Position numbers and translations under genes: made by a program. 16,475 bases of DNA from CAYRGQ01 sp964444885 (GTDB taxonomy: Bacteria; Bacteroidota; Bacteroidia; Sphingobacteriales; Sphingobacteriaceae): positions 1 through 16,475 of the forward strand of contig CAYUIZ010000071.1 in NCBI GenBank assembly GCA_964444885.1, given 5' to 3'. The notes below the pieces were generated by a model. It ran no database searches and was not told where the DNA came from. It worked only from the letters and a program-made list of their open reading frames with translations. Of this stretch, positions 14,879-16,475 are shown piece by piece (the first letter of the stretch is position 1; each line of letters starts with the position of its first letter).

Positions 14879-14994
14879 TAGTATTAGTTCGGTTTTTTAT
14901 ATGGCCACGGCGTATTTTCCATGCTTTTCATCCTAGGGCGTTTTTCGATGTTCCGCTTAAGATACGGACCGAAGGGAATCTGACCGATGTATTT

Positions 14995-15008
14995 ATCTAA
15001 ATATAGAT
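14995..15008. promoter_or_regulatory. AT-rich palindrome between the divergent regulators
   Basis: ATCTA-AATA-TAGAT is a perfect 5-4-5 inverted repeat. It lies in the 230-nt gap between the two divergent promoters at 14871 and 15084, where an operator would be expected. The composition is AT-rich, so chance is possible. Confidence 0.25.
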
Positions 15009-15083
15009 GATTGTTTTACAGAACATTATGCAGTCTTATCTTATTTATATTAAAAGAATGTTATGATAATGTATCTTATTCCT

Positions 15084-15091
15084 TAAGTTTG
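15084..15091 (+). promoter_or_regulatory. -7 box for the second ROK regulator
   Basis: TAAGTTTG matches TAnnTTTG. The expected -33 TTG is not clear (TTATG at 15061-15065 is closest). It would start transcription near 15097, about 37 nt before the GTG chosen as start at 15134. Confidence 0.45.
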
Positions 15092-15133
15092 CAATGTTAT
15101 AAACGTTTAGATACCGGTTGTCATTCTATTTCA

Positions 15134-16375
15134 GTGAAGTTACTTCGTCAAGGCCAATTAAGAAAAGACATTGTGCGCCACCTCTATTATCGGGGCGGAC
15201 TATCGCTTGCCGATCTTAGCCAATACACGGGCAAGAGTTTGCCCTTAATTTCCAGTGCATTGTCTTCGTTGATGGAAAGCGGCTACGTGGTAGAACACGG
15301 ACTGGCGCCTTCAACCGGAGGGCGGCGCCCGGTGAACTACCAGCTTAATCGCAACAAGAAGAAATACATCGTGTCGGTGGCTATGGATCAGTTGTATACC
15401 CGGATTGCCGTATATGACCTGTTAAATAATCCAGTCGTTCCCCAGAGCCGTTTTTCCTTTCCCTTGGCTGATGCGTCGAGCACGGTCGAGGCGCTGGTTG
15501 AGCGCGTATCGGAGGTGGTTAAGCGCGCACGGATCAAGCCGGAGCAAGTGCTTGGCGTAGGTATTGGCATGCCGGGCTTTATCAATATCGACCGGGGAAT
15601 AAACGAGTCTTTCCTATCTGTGAGCGAGGACGAGGGCAATCTACAAGAAGCGCTGTCCAGCCGTCTGGGGCTTCCGGTGTATATCGATAACGACTCGAGC
15701 GCGATAGCCATGGCCGAGCTCCACTACGGTGCGGCGCGCGGCCGGCACGATGTGATGGTGGTAAATGTAGGGTGGGGCATCGGATTGGGCATGATCGTTA
15801 ATGGCGAGCTTTTTCGCGGGCACCAAGGCTATGCGGGTGAGTTTAGCCATATCCCGCTGTCCAATAGTACCAAGCTATGCGGATGCGGCAAGCGGGGCTG
15901 CATGGAGGTGGAAGCATCCTTGTTGGTCGTGCTTGAGAATGCGAAAGCGGCTATGCGTGCGGGCACAACCTCCATGTTGGAACGTCTTTTTCAAGATAGC
16001 GACCGCCCAGAAGGCGATATTTTGCTGGAAGCTGCCGTCAAAGGCGATCCGCTAGCGGTGACGTCCCTTTCTGACGCGGCATCGATCATCGGCAAGGGGC
16101 TGGCGACGCTCATCCATATCATGAATCCTGAGCGTATCGTGCTGAGCGGCCGGGGCGCGGTGGCAGGCAAAATTCTGTTGGCACCGGTATACCGGGCGAT
16201 CAATGAGTTTTGTATTCCCAAGCTGGCCGAGCAGACGGAAATCGTCGCATCGGAGCTTGGACCGAATGCGGAACTGCTGGGCGCCGCCATTCTGGTGATG
16301 GAAAGTTGCCCGCTGGACGACGCAGTCACTCCTGCGCACGTGTCCGATGCAAATAATAATATCGTAATATCTTAA
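15134..16375 (+). CDS. ROK-family transcriptional regulator next to a downstream outer-membrane-type gene
   Basis: This 413-residue regulator has an N-terminal winged HTH (QLRKDIVRHLYYRGGLSLAD, then LPLISSALSSLMESGYVVEH) and a ROK domain. The start is uncertain. I use the GTG at 15134, because the family begins near KLLRQGQLRKDI and the predicted promoter box at 15084-15091 excludes the longer TTG start at 15011. The zinc motif C-G-C-G-K-R-G-C has cysteines at 249, 251 and 256. The sugar-site segment reads GEFSHIPL (His239), with Ser where Gly is usual. The DxGGT kinase loop is missing (IVSVAMDQLYT), so it should sense sugar without phosphorylating it. It ends 58 nt before another gene on the same strand, a common layout for regulators of glycan-uptake loci in this phylum. 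Confidence 0.88.
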   Translation: MKLLRQGQLRKDIVRHLYYRGGLSLADLSQYTGKSLPLISSALSSLMESGYVVEHGLAPSTGGRRPVNYQLNRNKKKYIVSVAMDQLYTRIAVYDLLNNPVVPQSRFSFPLADASSTVEALVERVSEVVKRARIKPEQVLGVGIGMPGFINIDRGINESFLSVSEDEGNLQEALSSRLGLPVYIDNDSSAIAMAELHYGAARGRHDVMVVNVGWGIGLGMIVNGELFRGHQGYAGEFSHIPLSNSTKLCGCGKRGCMEVEASLLVVLENAKAAMRAGTTSMLERLFQDSDRPEGDILLEAAVKGDPLAVTSLSDAASIIGKGLATLIHIMNPERIVLSGRGAVAGKILLAPVYRAINEFCIPKLAEQTEIVASELGPNAELLGAAILVMESCPLDDAVTPAHVSDANNNIVIS

Positions 16376-16433
16376 TAATCAAATAAATAAGCAAAAACAA
16401 GTCACAATTTACTAATCTAAAATCCAAAGTCGT

Positions 16434-16475
16434 ATGAAAATTAAAAAATTACGCTTTACATGCAGCTTAGTTGTG
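16434..16475 (+). CDS. Start of a gene cut by the right window edge, possibly an exported protein
   Basis: Only 14 codons are visible, from the ATG at 16434. They read MKIKKLRFTCSLVV, basic residues followed by the start of a hydrophobic stretch, which resembles the beginning of a signal peptide. Placement just after a ROK regulator suggests a SusC-type TonB-dependent receptor or another sugar-locus protein, but too little is present to identify it. Confidence 0.4.
   Translation, partial: MKIKKLRFTCSLVV

Noticed and set aside
15134..16375. ROK proteins as glucokinases or other sugar kinases
   Set aside because: Both have an N-terminal winged HTH and lack the DxGGT phosphate-binding loop, so regulators fit better.
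1..16475. CRISPR array, tRNA or rRNA gene, insertion sequence, or phage remnant
   Set aside because: I saw no regularly spaced repeats, cloverleaf, rRNA segment, transposase or integrase frame, or terminal inverted repeats with target duplication.

Overview
The window looks like a chromosomal segment from a member of the Bacteroidota, most likely a Sphingobacteriaceae-type organism of moderate GC; the family-level placement is an inference. The evidence is a recurring promoter box of the form TAnnTTTG, sometimes with a TTG 19-20 nt upstream, in front of several transcription units. Shine-Dalgarno sequences are mostly absent. The gene content is also typical: an exported Gfo/Idh/MocA oxidoreductase with DUF1080 domains, and ROK regulators beside what may be a SusC-type gene.

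Region 1 (1-6157) is a sugar-oxidation locus. A ROK-family regulator on the minus strand is cut by the left edge. It diverges from an operon made of a Tat-exported Gfo/Idh/MocA oxidoreductase and a large secreted protein with a HEAT-like repeat body and two C-terminal DUF1080 (3-keto-disaccharide hydrolase) domains. The set fits oxidation of a glycoside to its 3-keto form, followed by cleavage, under a sugar-responsive regulator. A clear terminator closes it.

Region 2 (6203-9864) is a short str operon, rpsL-rpsG-fusA-rpsJ. It has a near-ideal promoter, a hairpin at the start of the leader, a strong hairpin in each of the two long spacers, and a terminator straight after rpsJ. The S10 cluster (rplC onward) does not follow. 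Region 3 (9945-12274) holds der and an AqpZ-type aquaporin, each with its own promoter and terminator. The aquaporin terminator lies inside the 3' coding end of the convergent histidine kinase gene.

Region 4 (12237-14878, minus strand) is a two-component operon: a NarL/LuxR-type response regulator followed by a HisKA_3 sensor kinase. The regulator reading frame is interrupted by one in-frame TAA exactly between alpha3 and beta4 of the receiver domain, and two ATG codons follow 6 nt later in the same frame. All receiver active-site residues and the HTH remain. It is therefore a very recent nonsense mutation, a sequencing error, or a protein made in two pieces. This is the most notable observation in the window.

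Region 5 (15084-16475) is a second ROK-type regulator, followed on the same strand by the first 14 codons of another gene that runs off the right edge. I see no tRNA, rRNA, CRISPR array, insertion sequence or integrase. No stretch over 300 nt is without a gene. I did not find a convincing wholly new system; the items most worth checking are the split response regulator, the str operon cut after rpsJ, and the intergenic RNA hairpins of that operon.
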